Shown here in pieces: positions 44,246 to 54,719 of a DNA stretch of 64,000 bases. Positions within the stretch are counted from its first letter, which is position 1; each line of letters opens with the position of its first letter. The notes beneath the pieces are model-generated. The model saw nothing but the letters and a program-made list of their open reading frames with translations. It searched no databases and was not told the DNA's origin. Where the stretch lies: contig JAUCBJ010007819.1 in NCBI GenBank assembly GCA_032718475.1, positions 1 to 64,000 of the forward strand. The letters are read 5' to 3'. Both the position numbers and the translations under genes were made by a program. Source of the stretch: Nemertoderma westbladi (Eukaryota; Xenacoelomorpha; Nemertodermatida; Nemertodermatidae).

Positions 44246-44528
44246 TGTGCTGGGTAATAAATCTAGATCTATATATCAGAGCACGATGATATATAAAGGA
44301 TTGGACATATTCGGGCTTAATAATGTGTGCGTCGAAACTTCCCGAAATAATTTGGAGTAAAATATCGTATAAATCGCGGATCGTGGGTATAGTTAGTACT
44401 TAGTAGACGGATGGATGGGGCGAATCTCATCTGTATACTCAGGCGTAAGTTTCCTCTCCTGGTGAAGAGAAGTAAACGTGGTCCAGGAACTCGAGCCCCG
44501 TGCCGCTTCGCGCCGTGCCTCTAGGTCC
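44246..44528. other. Noncoding, possible LTR-like sequence
   Basis: Between the PBS-like site and the BEL-3 extra-ORF remnant. It has the imperfect hairpin 'atatatcagagcacgatgatatat' near 44271 and no coding frame. It could be an LTR on the minus strand, but no second copy is in the window. Confidence 0.3.
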
Positions 44529-44969
44529 TTATAGGCTCGGTATCGAAATGGCCGCCGCCGTCTCTATCAAAGTGGGTGTCGAACAGGGTTTAATCTCCGT
44601 ATACGGATCTAAATTCGTAACGGTCGGCGTAATGGGTCTTGGAGGCCGCTTTCCGCTGAAGTCGATACTGATCATCGGGTTGCTCATTGGGTAACCTCCC
44701 TCGTTGTATCTAAGGAACTGGTGAGCTTGACATCGCGTTAATATCGGTTCAGGATGTTGCTCGTCCAGTTGGTCGGGAATCGCCATGTCTTGTTTATTCA
44801 TGCATTCACCACATTTGTAGAACAACTTGTATACACTGAAGATCTTTGGCATCTCTTGATCCTTGCCTTGAGTCCTCCGGTACAGATGCATTCCGTCGAA
44901 TTGATCTCGGACGGCAGGTAGCGGTTCATGGTGCCGCAAATACATATATCCCAATAGTCCGTTACGCAA
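44529..44969 (-). pseudogene. BEL-3 remnant of the extra 3' ORF (relative of 61802-62768)
   Basis: The 146-codon minus frame aligns with the BEL-2 extra ORF over ~45 residues: 'MYL...PLPAVRDQFDGM' against 'MYLT..RPLPVIPDSFEQM', followed after ~20 residues by FYKCGEC against WYYCDEC. The C-x2-C pair is conserved; the rest is diverged and ends in a Pro/Thr-rich tail. There is no own ATG at the left edge, so it is an internal fragment. It shows the extra ORF exists in more than one BEL lineage. Function unknown. Confidence 0.6.
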
Positions 44970-45615
44970 ACCAATTACACTGCGGGTAAATCAGTTAGAT
45001 GCCGCCGAATGACAGACCTCCCGAACCCCCCCGCCTTCCAGCAGTTTAGGTTCGACTCTCTAGATCCCGTCTCATTCCTAACTATCCTCTAACCTATTCC
45101 CATGCATAGCGCAAAAACTTTGGAGATAAACTGGCCGTGACCAACTCACGTTTTGATGCCCAAACTACTCCCATTACTCGTACTAAACTACAGTAGTTAG
45201 AAAGGACAATAGTCTCAATGCTCGACTATACCAAACCCACAGGTTTGATAATCGAACATCTCACTTCACTGCAAACTACTGAGTGGGGTCGTGTACGCCT
45301 CTGGTGCTACTAACCTTTAGCACCTTAGTTGTACTCTTGGCACCAATCCGTGGAAGTTGCTAAACTCAATTTACACCCCTACATAATATAGCCGTCACCA
45401 TGGTTTCTAAATGCTATTTTCCAGGCTTCACGACTTTTCAAATTACTGTATATCTATAGACGAATTCTAAAACGCGTCTATATACAGCGTGTGGAATTGT
45501 CTTGGGTTCACTTCTAATTTTATAAATTTTCTAATTTTCCAAAAATTTTAAAATAAAATTTTGTTTTTTATACCCCACCAGACAAAACTCAACGCAAATC
45601 ACCGCAAACCCGCTC
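44970..45615 (-). other. Unassigned sequence inside BEL-3 remains
   Basis: No coding frame or motif recognised. It lies between the pol fragment and the extra-ORF fragment, where RT, RNase H and integrase would be expected, so a large internal deletion or replacement has taken place. Confidence 0.4.
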
Positions 45616-46722
45616 CTATGCATTTCCTAGTATTTGCATACGAGGAATGCATACAAAGACTACTCGGACTTTGTCAGGTTTGTCAGGGTGAGTCAAATAG
45701 TGGTGTGGGAGATAGTAAGTCTGGTCCGTCACTAAGTCAGGGTCCTCTACCTTCCCAGCAAATCCCTTGGCGAAATAGTTGTTGATCTGGGCGCAATACT
45801 TCTCCCTAATGTCCGGATTCTTCAACAACCGAGCCCTTACTCCGTTCAATCTTTTCAAGGCTAAGCTGTAGTTGTTCTCCAACTTAGGAGGTTGTCGACG
45901 CCACAACATTCCATCTTCAAAATGTCCAGTCGGTAGCAGACGTATGGTATCTTCCATCATCTCCAGCGACCGTTTCTCATCAGTAGACATGGTTAGGTCA
46001 CATCCACCGGGTTCCATTGCGTCCCTATCCAGCCATTCGACGGTTCTAGCTCCTGTCTCGAGGTCCTGGCGTATCAATTCCTTCTGTAGCTCCTCCTCAC
46101 TGTATTGGAAAATGTCTAGGTCTCGATATTTAGCCACTTGACCCTCCACTATGTCGGTATAAGTCAAAACGTTACTCAGATAAGTAGCGTGGGCCGCTGA
46201 ACCAGACCCATGGGTCTGATAACAGTAGTCCTTGGGTTCACTATCTGTCCGGTCATTGTGAAGTGGTTCCGACAACGTAACATTATCGGGAATCAACTCC
46301 TCATCCAACTCGCTAACGTCACTATAATGGTCAATACCTATATTGTCGCCACCTGTAAACTCATAGGACATGGGTACTCGTGTATACCAACCTAATATAG
46401 TCCTATGGGCTGAACCGCATGTAAATGGACCATTTACATGCGGTTCAGCTGGTCTCGTTTCCCATATTTGGTGTGCGATCAGCTGTTCTGCACCAATTAA
46501 CATAGAAACATTCCTATAACCTACCTGGTGTCTTGGTACTCTGAGTTTGTCAAAATACTCCTGTGCTATGGGACTCATCGGCGGCACCTTACCTAACTGC
46601 CTGCCGAACCCCTTCATAGCTAAACACTTGAATCCATCTAATGGCAACGCTCTCCGTTCTTGTCGAGTATGTTGGTCTCTCGGAAGTAAGGAATCTAATT
46701 CTACCAAAATCTTGTTTAGCGT
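45616..46722 (-). pseudogene. BEL-3 pol fragment: end of protease to start of RT
   Basis: On the minus strand, from 46722 downwards, the frame gives the protease C-terminal zone (VPRHQVGYRNVSMLIGAEQL, an equivalent of the 'ILIGQNAHE' segment of BEL-2), the acidic pro-RT linker, and the RT N-terminus (LLPTGHFEDGMLWRR, then DQTYYLPHHYLTHPDKPDKV and RVVF). Homology ends abruptly near 45630, before the catalytic Asp strands. At its upstream end the frame runs into antisense zinc-finger repeat (46723-46770), which is not part of the element. A truncated, dead fragment. Confidence 0.85.
46409..46449. repeat. Perfect 20-bp palindrome inside BEL-3 pol
   Basis: Arms 46409-46428 and 46430-46449 are exact reverse complements around a single central A. 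It lies inside an open coding frame (AEPHVNG...TCGSA). Confidence 0.95.
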
Positions 46723-47540
46723 CAAAGGATATCTAAAGAAACACATGGATTCAGTACATAAAGGTATCAAATCAAGTATAATTGCGGTTCTTGTGACAAA
46801 TAATTTAGTGACAAAGGATATCTAAATAAACACATGGAATCAGTACATAAAAGGTATCAAGTATAATTGCGATTCTTGTGACAAACAATTTAGCGTCAAA
46901 GGATATCTAAATAAACACATGTAATCAGTACATAAAGGAATCTAGTCTAATTGCGGTTCTTGTGACAAGCAATTTAGTGACAAAGGATATCTAAATAAAC
47001 ACATGTAATCAGTACATAAAGGAATCTAGTCTAATTGCGGTTCTTGTGACAAGCAATTTAGTGACAAACAGAGTCTGAAGAAGCACATGGAATCAGTACA
47101 TAAAGGAATCTAGTCTACTTGCGGTTCTTGTGACAAACAATTTAGTGACAAACAGAGTCTGAAGAAACACATGGAATTATTACATATAGAAATGAAGTTT
47201 AATTGCGGTTGTTGCGGCCAAACAATTTAGTGACAAAGGATATCTAAAGAAACACATAGAATTAGTACATAAATATATCAAGTATAATTGCGATTCTTGT
47301 AACAAACAATTTAGCGTCAAAGGATATCTAAAGAAACACATGAAATCAGTTCATAAAGGTATCAAATCAATTATAATTGCGGTTCTTGTGACAAATATTT
47401 TAGTGACAAAGGATATCTAAATAAACACATGGAATCAGTACATAAAGGTATCTAGTCTAATTGCGGTTCTTGTGACAAACAATTTAGTGACAAAGGGAAA
47501 ATGAAAACACATATACACTCAGTTCACAAAGATACCAATT
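46723..47540 (+). pseudogene. Decayed C2H2 finger array, relative of the gene at 1910
   Basis: About nine 84-base units of the same finger repeat (linker 'cataaaggtatcaagtataattgc' in variants) with frameshifts, stops (for example ATGTAATCAG where the parent has ATGGAATCAG) and small duplications ('aaatcaagt'). The last unit ends with the same TAA and 3' flank as the intact gene. The N-terminal domain is missing: the array starts at the junction with BEL-3. A duplicated pseudogene. Confidence 0.85.
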
Positions 47541-47995
47541 AAGGCTCCTGGTGGTGGAATCTTTAAATTACCGACTTCAATTCCGTTTTATCAACAGAAA
47601 TAAACTCCGGTACCGCGTCTGTCGGTCTGTTCATTCCTTTACTTACAAACTATATATGCGTGCACTTTGTTATCTTAAACTGAAAGTATATTATATGATT
47701 ATTTTCACCATGGGTCGTGAAATAGTTATTGACCAATCAGACCACATGCAGATATTTTGCAAAGTCAATTTTCTCGGAATTGTTCATTTTCAATTTATTA
47801 ATCATCCGCTATTTTTCCACAAATTTTTTTAATTTGGCTTATTGGAAGTGGTTTCGACAGTTATTTAAACGTAATCTTATGACATTTGGATAAATATTTA
47901 CATTTCTGTGTAATTTACCTAAATAAAAAGTTATTAAAATAATTAAAATTAAAATGGCAGTAATTTTTGTAGATTTGATGGCGCTGAGTACAAAA
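47486..47995 (+). repeat. Second copy of the zinc-finger 3' flank
   Basis: Matches 3481-4008 in order and orientation ('ggctcctggtggtggaatc', 'accgcgtctgtcggtctgtt', 'caatcagaccacatgcag', 'aaaatggc.gtaa'). Scattered substitutions and small indels suggest it is not a very recent copy. Confidence 0.85.
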
Positions 47996-48630
47996 AATGT
48001 TTACTTGAAATTTGGATTAAGATTGAGGGTGTAGTAATGTGTTTAATGAATTTTTTATTCCGCCGTCTGCCGCTAAGGGGAGGCCATTAATTTTATTATT
48101 TTTAAAATCTTTGTATTGATACTATTTGGCCTTCCATATGCAGTAGTGAATGACTATGATAAACTCGTTATGTTATCTTCTATCCCAAATTGACAGCCAT
48201 AAAAAAGTTCACGGGGGGTAATACAAAACAATTGTAATTTTAATCTGAGGATAACGAACCTGATTTTATGACCTTATGTGTTGTCTAGGATGCGGATTCA
48301 GAGGGGGGGGGGGATATTTTTGCCAGTCACACAGGGTCGTAATTATTTGAAAGTTGATGTTGAAAGTGAATTTATCGCTACTTTGAATTCACTGTACTTT
48401 ACTTGTTGAATGTCACTCACCCTTCATTTCATAATATTTAGCATTCAGGTTAATATTGTACACAACGGTTCTTTCCGTCTGATTATTCATCATTAGATAT
48501 TGATAAGTGAAAATTAATAATTGCAATCCCTTTTAACATTTATGTTACATAGGCCGGTTACATACAGTAGAGTCGTTATTCAGGTAGGTAGGCCCTACTC
48601 CCCCCCCCCCCCCATGCTGTTCTTCAAATG
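47996..48630. other. Noncoding region up to the BEL-2 LTR
   Basis: No gene. A G-run lies at 48303-48313 and a C-run at 48598-48613, the latter 17 bases before the LTR. The last bases before the LTR are 'caaatg'; the target-site duplicate would be outside the window. Confidence 0.5.
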
Positions 48631-49158
48631 TGTAAAAGCTTTTGCGGGTATAATCAGTCCCCTTGCCCCCGCAGGGTGCCGTGTTGGTGTTTTAACGGAC
48701 ATAAAAGTCGTTCTTATATATGTGTGCTTTGATGGACATGGTAAGGCACAAAACCCGCAATGCCTCAAATCCTCTAGCACAGTGTAGCCTTGATGATTCA
48801 GATTACGACATCTAGCAGCTGGTTGCTGGCATGGAAACGGCCGTTGGGAACATGGTTCTTTGTTCAGCTTAACAGCCAATCAGGGCGATCTTTGCTGTGG
48901 ACGTGGAGGTATTTCTACAGATCCTACTAGGCGTGTTGAATTAGATGTCTTATGTCTTGTGTTACAGTTGTTGTTCCTCCTACGCCAGAACATCGGCTTT
49001 TGGAGTGACTCGGTGTTTCAGACTTTTAGTAAAACATTAGTAGGCTTAGTTATAGAACGTATAACTGTTATCGGTTGCAATTATCTGCAATTATATCAGT
49101 GTTGAGTTGTACACTGAAACCGACATTATTATACTGCTATTTACTGTTGTTTGGTTGA
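48631..49158 (+). repeat. BEL-2 5' LTR (minimum extent)
   Basis: Begins with TG and matches 63473-64000 base for base apart from two substitutions seen ('aatgcctc' against 'aatgcgtc'; 'actgctat' against 'actgttat'). The true 3' end is unknown because the other copy leaves the window; it lies somewhere between 49158 and 51940. The LTR should hold promoter and polyadenylation signals; 'caataaaaa' at ~49616 could be a polyadenylation signal if the LTR extends that far. Confidence 0.9.
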
Positions 49159-49875
49159 ATATCATTATTTGGAGAATATCGATAAATAACACAAATTTCC
49201 CAATTTTCTTGATACACTACAGGTTAGAGAGACAGGTTATATATAACAATTGCGACTTATGTTATCTTGGTTTGTAGTGAACCTAATGCTATTTGATAGA
49301 CACTACATTGGTCAATTGCTGTTCTCTTTATGTGTGATCAAATTCATCGACGGTCGGCAGATTAGTGTGCAGTATTGTGCGGTACCGGTAGTGTGCATGA
49401 TTGTGGCTGATAACTAAGCATTTCCTAAAGAATGCGCCTTATACGTGAATCATAAGCCTTACAGTCTTACCGTTGTGTGTAGTATAAGTCATAACTCTGT
49501 TTACCTAGATAGAGCGCCACGTCCTAAAGGAACTGTTAATATTTCCCGAAAGTGAATAATATTTGTCAGAAATTATTTATTAACGATCAATCGAATAATA
49601 CAGTAGGCTTCACTGCAATAAAAATCTAAGCCCCATCCGAATCCAGTCTCCCGGGTATATCCAGCGGGTGAATAGAAGTGCACTAGGCTGGCTTCGGCTA
49701 ATGTTGTGTTTATTGGTATTAAATACTTGTCATCTTCTAAAGTCTATTTATAAACCAAAAGACATATAAATTTTGGCAGGTTAAACTGCTAAAGGTCTTC
49801 AAAAGCGCGTACAATAACAGTTATCTTCTTATTGCAGTAAGCAATAAAGTTGAAAGTACCGGTCGACCAGTAAAC

Positions 49876-50003
49876 CTGAACCGGTACTGCTGTAGGTCCG
49901 TAGGCCCAACTGCCTGAACCGGTACTGCTGTAGGTCCGTAGGCCCAACTGCCTGAACCGGTACTACTGTAGGTCAGTAGGCCCAACTGTCCTAACCGGTA
50001 CTT
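49876..50003 (+). repeat. 38-bp tandem repeat, three copies plus a part
   Basis: 'gaaccggtac' starts at 49878, 49916 and 49954, with 'taaccggtac' at 49992, an exact 38-base period. The unit continues 'tgctgtaggtccgtaggccc'. Located in the leader/LTR of BEL-2. Confidence 0.92.
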
Positions 50004-50177
50004 CGAGTGCAAGTACATTAGTATTATTCGATTTTGATAATTATATACCGGTAGGTCTCGATATTAAATCGGAGACGCCTGGTTTTTATTGGGATTTTAC
50101 TTAGGTCTATTTCTGTCAGTTTTATTCATTTGTAGGCTAATATTGAGCAGAAGGCGTGTAACCCTGCTCAGATTGTA

Positions 50178-50755
50178 CAGATATTTTGTAGGCTGGATTG
50201 TTGTTCTGACTGTTGTTAGGTCTGAAGAGATTGCTGCGTGTGTAGAGTTTGTCCGATAAAGTGCCAGTTAGTAAGTTGGGGCATCTTAAGTTGTAAGGTC
50301 AACCCCCTTCTAAAGAATAAGTCGTACTACCGTGTTAGAACGCATACTAACTAACCATTTTGGAATCTGCATATACTGTAGTTTATTTAGGCTTGATAGT
50401 AGTCTTCCAGCGTTTTAGCCTGTGTTTGTTTGTGTGGTCTGTTCAGATACCGTAATAGTTATTACTCAGATATTTTGTAGGCTGGATTGTTGTCTGGCTG
50501 TTATTAGGTCTGAAGAGATTGCTGCGTGTGTAGAGTTTGTCCGATAAAGTGCCAGTTAGTAAGTTGGGGCATCTATAGTTGTAAGGTAAACCCCCTCTTA
50601 AAGAATAAGTCGTACTACCGTGTTAGAACGCATACTAACTAACCATTTTGGAATCTGCACATACTGTAGTTTATTTAGGCTTGATGGTAGTCTGCCAGCG
50701 TTTAGTTTGTATTTTGTTTGAGTATTCTGTACGGGTAGCGTAATATTTATTATTC
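50178..50755 (+). repeat. 289-bp tandem duplication in the BEL-2 leader/LTR
   Basis: 'cagatattttgtaggc' at 50178 recurs at 50467, and the following ~230 bases match closely ('gaagagattgctgcgtgtgt', 'gttagaacgcatactaac', 'ggcttgat.gtagtct.cc'), then similarity fades. The offset equals the unit length, so the two copies are adjacent. It may duplicate promoter or enhancer elements. Confidence 0.9.
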
Positions 50756-51941
50756 AGAGTTTATGCGATTATTCGCAACATTCATGTCCCCAAGTTTATT
50801 CCTACAGTAATTGTGCTTGTTACACATACCGTTATAGTTAAATTAACCCCGGTACTACACGGGCTGCTTGGCGTAGGTAAAGACTGGTGACTTTGTGCTC
50901 TGGTCACTCCAGCAGATGCCGTGGTTCTTTTAACTGTTCAAGTATATTTAACTGCTAGTTATCTGTTTTATAAGTACTTGTACCTAATTTAGGGTTTGGT
51001 GTACAGTGCTTTCCGAAAGTAATTAGTGTGTAGGCAGTGTATTGTGTTGTAAAGTGGTTAATAGGCACGTTGGATCTGGTAGTCCGCGGTAATTAACTTC
51101 TAGGTAGGAACACTCCGTGATACATAACGTAGTACCTATAGCGATACGGCTATAGGTCGTCAGGCGGTGGTATTTTCCTATCTGGACAACGCAGTATCTT
51201 GACTACTGCTTTATTATTCTCAAATACCGTAGTATCCTGTCTGTTGTAATAACCAGAAGTTCTAACCCTTTGTTAGACTGGTTTGTAGTTTCCCTGTAAA
51301 ATTACCCTAAAATTTCGTACGTAATATTTTTGTTGTGTTTAGTTAGAGAATTAATCTCACCCGTATCGTAAGTAATTCGTAGATAAGTAACTTAGGAAGT
51401 AGAATTATCCATTTTAGTGTCCAATAATTAGCACTTCACTGAGAGCGCACAGCTTCTGTGTAGTGATTATTTCCCAGAAATAGTAACATCTATTTCAATA
51501 TTGTAACAATACCCCTCATACGGGTATATATATATATATATATATATCTATTATAAATCAACTCAAAAGTTTATAAGCGAGTAGGCCTGTCATACAACAA
51601 TTAGGTCTTAATATAAGTTGGAATTACTGCTTGAATAACGGTAATAGAGTAAACTAAAGTAACTAAGTAACCCAATTAATTTCAGAAATTCAATTACTCT
51701 AAATAATTGATATACCGGTATCTCTAATAGGCTTATTATATATTTGTATATATTTGCACTGAAATTATATACCGGTATTCTGTGACAAACCTAGTCTGCA
51801 ATACTTATATATACTATAAGTGTATACCGGTATTCTAATATATTGTAATTAATTACCGGTACTAGGCCAACGGTCATACTGAATTACTAGACTTACTTTA
51901 ACTGTAACTATAGCAGTAAGCATTCAACTGTATAGCTAAGT

Positions 51942-54719
51942 ATGTCTGACACAAAGCAAAACCTGTCAGACAGTCTAATCGATACAACCATCTGTGACAC
52001 AGATAGGAGTGTGGAGCGATTAAGAAAGGGGTTTAGCTCACCTCCTACTGTAAGAAAGGTCATCCCTCCAGTAGTAGTATCAGACCCTAGGCTAATCCAA
52101 CACCGTAGGTCTATCATCGGCACTCGGGCCCAGGTCAAACGGAACCAAGAAGCAGCTGTCCAACAGCAGCAACATCCTAGTCAAGGAACTCGTTCCCAGC
52201 GACCCGATAGCTCCAGTAGTTCGGATACTGTAGAGCTGACCCCCGAACGCGGAGTGAAGATGGCGGATACAGCCTATTCGGATCCCCTTCTCACTCTTCC
52301 TGCCGCAGTACTAACTACGATATTGATTGCGGTGGAGGAACACCAAGTCGATTGGGCGAGAAGTAAGCGAGCGACCCAAGATAGTTATGCGGGATACGCC
52401 AGGGAAGAATTGATGTCTATTGTCGAGTCACAATGGAACTTTCCCGGACCCGGACTCCCGTTAGATTTGTCCGAAGCTACTTGGGAAGACATACACAGGA
52501 TGGGAGTGATTAAAGATACGATGGATCCAGCTGTTTGGAAGAGGTCGGCAGCAGGATATGTGCAGGGATTCTTCGGATCCTTAGAGCGATTAGAAGAACA
52601 ACTGTTTCGACAAACCCCAGGACCTCAAGAGCAGGAAGAGCTGCTTTATCAAGTACGCGAAAGAACCCTACGCATTAGGCTAATCCTATCAGCCTTTGAG
52701 GAAACTTCCAAAAGAAGACAGGACACGTCGCTGCAAGTCGCTGTCAAGACTTGGTTCCAGCGGGCAGGTTTCAAAGTTCAAGAAACGTCCCAGTGGAAAT
52801 CCCAGCTGGCTGAGCGACCAACCTATGAAGAACCAACCGATGCCACCCTTTCTCAAGCGGAAAGCGAAGTGACAGCAGAGAGACCGCGAACGAGAGACGC
52901 CATCGACATCTATCTGTCAGACTATCAACGCTTCTTAGGTGATGAAGAGTTGAGGAGACGACTGGCTGGACTTCGCCCCAATAGTGAAGGAGCCAAGCTT
53001 GTGTTGGACTCAATCGATGTGGAAATGTTAGCTGCAAACCAAGCTAAATTTGATGAAAAACTCCGCCTCGCTAGAGCCCAGGAAGAACAAGTAAAGAAAA
53101 AACGTATAGAGGACAGAAAGGCAGTAGCAGCGGCAAAAGCGGCAGCGGCAGTGGAAGAGGCAAAAGCGGCAGTGGCAGTGGAAGCGGCAAAAGCGGCAGC
53201 GGCAGTGGAAACAGCAAAAGCAGCAGCAGCAGTGGCAGAGGCAGAAAGAAAGGCTGCAGTGGCAGAGGCAGAAAGAAAAGCGGCGGAGGCATTGGCAGAA
53301 GCAGAACAGAGAGCGTCTGAAGAGACCACCCAACTGGAGTTGGAAAATCTTCAAGAGACGCAAGACTGCATAAATAAACAGTTAACTGCTAGTCAAATGC
53401 AGATGATGAGTAGATCTACTCCCAAACGCCAAGGATACACATCATCGGAGGAAGGCGAGACCACCGATCCTGAAGGCGGAGGAAATAGATCTTGTCTAAG
53501 TAGGCGTAGAAGAACATCTCATCGTCAGAAATTGCCTGATTTGCCTCCAGCTGTTAGAAGACAACTAGCTAGCTCAGCCGCAAGTAGTACAGAACACACA
53601 GACCGAATTGTTACCGTAAGCAGACTCCCTACTATAGTAGATGAGCCTGAAATAATTAGGCCTGTTCTCGAAAACACCCCTTCGGTGAGAGAGACCCCTG
53701 TACTCCCCGAACCTACCACCAAATTCCCTTTGCGCAGTACTAAACTGTCTGCACCCGGTGGAGCAGCCCAAGAGAATGTCCCAGTTCTTGAGACCGAGAG
53801 AGAAATCCAAGATTTGTCTCCCATCGTCCCGCGTCGGTCCACCACTACGTTGGCGACTCCCGTTTTGGCGGTTGAGTGGGTTGATGAGGGACGGCGGGAG
53901 ATGGGTCTCTTGCTCGGGCAGATGAGAGAACAACGCGAATGTTCCTCACAGCAGATCCGAGATTTAGAAGGGACTGTCCACCAACTCAAGGGAACAGTAA
54001 GGGAAAGTAGGATAGAATTGCAAGAAGTGCAGCAAAGTATCGCGCTGGAACGCGACAAATTGGTCAATATACAAAAGGGTATACCAATACCGGTACCCCC
54101 TGTAACTATGTGTCAACCTGTTAGGTCTGAAGTATTACATGCGCAAGGTGTGGAGCCTACACGCATCTATACTGCTAGTGAAGTAGAAACTCCTATAGCA
54201 AACCCTATTAAGGGTGATTATAAACCTGTTGTTAATGATATTCCCTATAGACCTGATAATAATCCGAGAAATTTATATACTGATAATTCGATATTAAATA
54301 ACACGATGGCCCAAGAAAGCTTTACGCGTCAGATGGCTAGAACAGAAGCCCGCCAAGCGGTCAAAGTGGGAGAAATCGTCAAATTCAATGGAGATGAGAT
54401 GAAATGGTTACCTTTCAATGAATATTACAAAGATAGCATACAGAACTCTGTACTATCTAACGGAGAGAAACTTAGATTCCTCATCAAGTGCTTGGAAGGA
54501 CCTCCCAAGTTAATGGCGTTAAAGTTTATTGGACATCCAGATGGATTAAGACAAGTTTGGGATACATTAAACATCAGGTATGGTAACAAGGATAACATAG
54601 CTAAGTATTTGTATGCAAAATTAGTAGCCCCCCGAAAGTTCCTTAGTCCGCTACTAAGGAACTTTCGGGGGGCTACTAATTTAGACTTCTTTTTAGACTA
54701 CTATAGAGTTTTCCGATGA
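51942..54719 (+). CDS. BEL-2 gag, N-terminal part
   Basis: 925 codons from the ATG at 51942. Residues 1-105 are Ser/Gln-rich; ~110-330 form a helical globular part starting MADTAYSDPLL; ~380-460 are an Ala/Glu/Lys coiled coil with short repeats (AKAAAAVE, AEAERKAA); a basic Arg patch (~525) and a Pro/Thr-rich spacer follow; a second coiled coil is at ~650-710. The DUF1759-like capsid core begins near 800 (KVGEIVKFNGDEMKWLPFNE). The frame ends at TGA 54717-54719 while gag homology resumes one base over (FSDEIQEICRQLDWLG). A 30-bp palindrome lies just before the break. Forms the element's particle. Confidence 0.85.
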   Translation: MSDTKQNLSDSLIDTTICDTDRSVERLRKGFSSPPTVRKVIPPVVVSDPRLIQHRRSIIGTRAQVKRNQEAAVQQQQHPSQGTRSQRPDSSSSSDTVELTPERGVKMADTAYSDPLLTLPAAVLTTILIAVEEHQVDWARSKRATQDSYAGYAREELMSIVESQWNFPGPGLPLDLSEATWEDIHRMGVIKDTMDPAVWKRSAAGYVQGFFGSLERLEEQLFRQTPGPQEQEELLYQVRERTLRIRLILSAFEETSKRRQDTSLQVAVKTWFQRAGFKVQETSQWKSQLAERPTYEEPTDATLSQAESEVTAERPRTRDAIDIYLSDYQRFLGDEELRRRLAGLRPNSEGAKLVLDSIDVEMLAANQAKFDEKLRLARAQEEQVKKKRIEDRKAVAAAKAAAAVEEAKAAVAVEAAKAAAAVETAKAAAAVAEAERKAAVAEAERKAAEALAEAEQRASEETTQLELENLQETQDCINKQLTASQMQMMSRSTPKRQGYTSSEEGETTDPEGGGNRSCLSRRRRTSHRQKLPDLPPAVRRQLASSAASSTEHTDRIVTVSRLPTIVDEPEIIRPVLENTPSVRETPVLPEPTTKFPLRSTKLSAPGGAAQENVPVLETEREIQDLSPIVPRRSTTTLATPVLAVEWVDEGRREMGLLLGQMREQRECSSQQIRDLEGTVHQLKGTVRESRIELQEVQQSIALERDKLVNIQKGIPIPVPPVTMCQPVRSEVLHAQGVEPTRIYTASEVETPIANPIKGDYKPVVNDIPYRPDNNPRNLYTDNSILNNTMAQESFTRQMARTEARQAVKVGEIVKFNGDEMKWLPFNEYYKDSIQNSVLSNGEKLRFLIKCLEGPPKLMALKFIGHPDGLRQVWDTLNIRYGNKDNIAKYLYAKLVAPRKFLSPLLRNFRGATNLDFFLDYYRVFR
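54618..54682. repeat. Perfect 30-bp inverted repeat in gag
   Basis: Arms 54618-54647 and 54653-54682 are exact reverse complements with a 5-base loop (ccgct). It is coding in the gag frame and lies ~35 bases before the gag stop/frameshift, so RNA here would fold into a very stable hairpin. Confidence 0.95.

Larger units (their letters stand above)
49159..51941 (+). other. Rest of BEL-2 LTR and/or long untranslated leader
   Basis: 2.8 kb without coding frames. It contains a 38-bp tandem repeat, a 289-bp tandem duplication and a (TA)n run (51525-51548). No clear primer-binding site was found by eye, so the LTR end is not set. 'ccggta' words are frequent (51713-51860). Confidence 0.5.

Noticed and set aside
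45030-45070. B-box-like word (ggttcgactct) suggesting a tRNA gene
   Set aside because: No matching A box or cloverleaf stems at the right distance.
52771-53363. Leu/Phe- and Ala/Ser-rich minus-strand frames opposite BEL-2 gag
   Set aside because: Antisense of the Ala/Glu/Lys coiled-coil repeats in gag; composition explains them.
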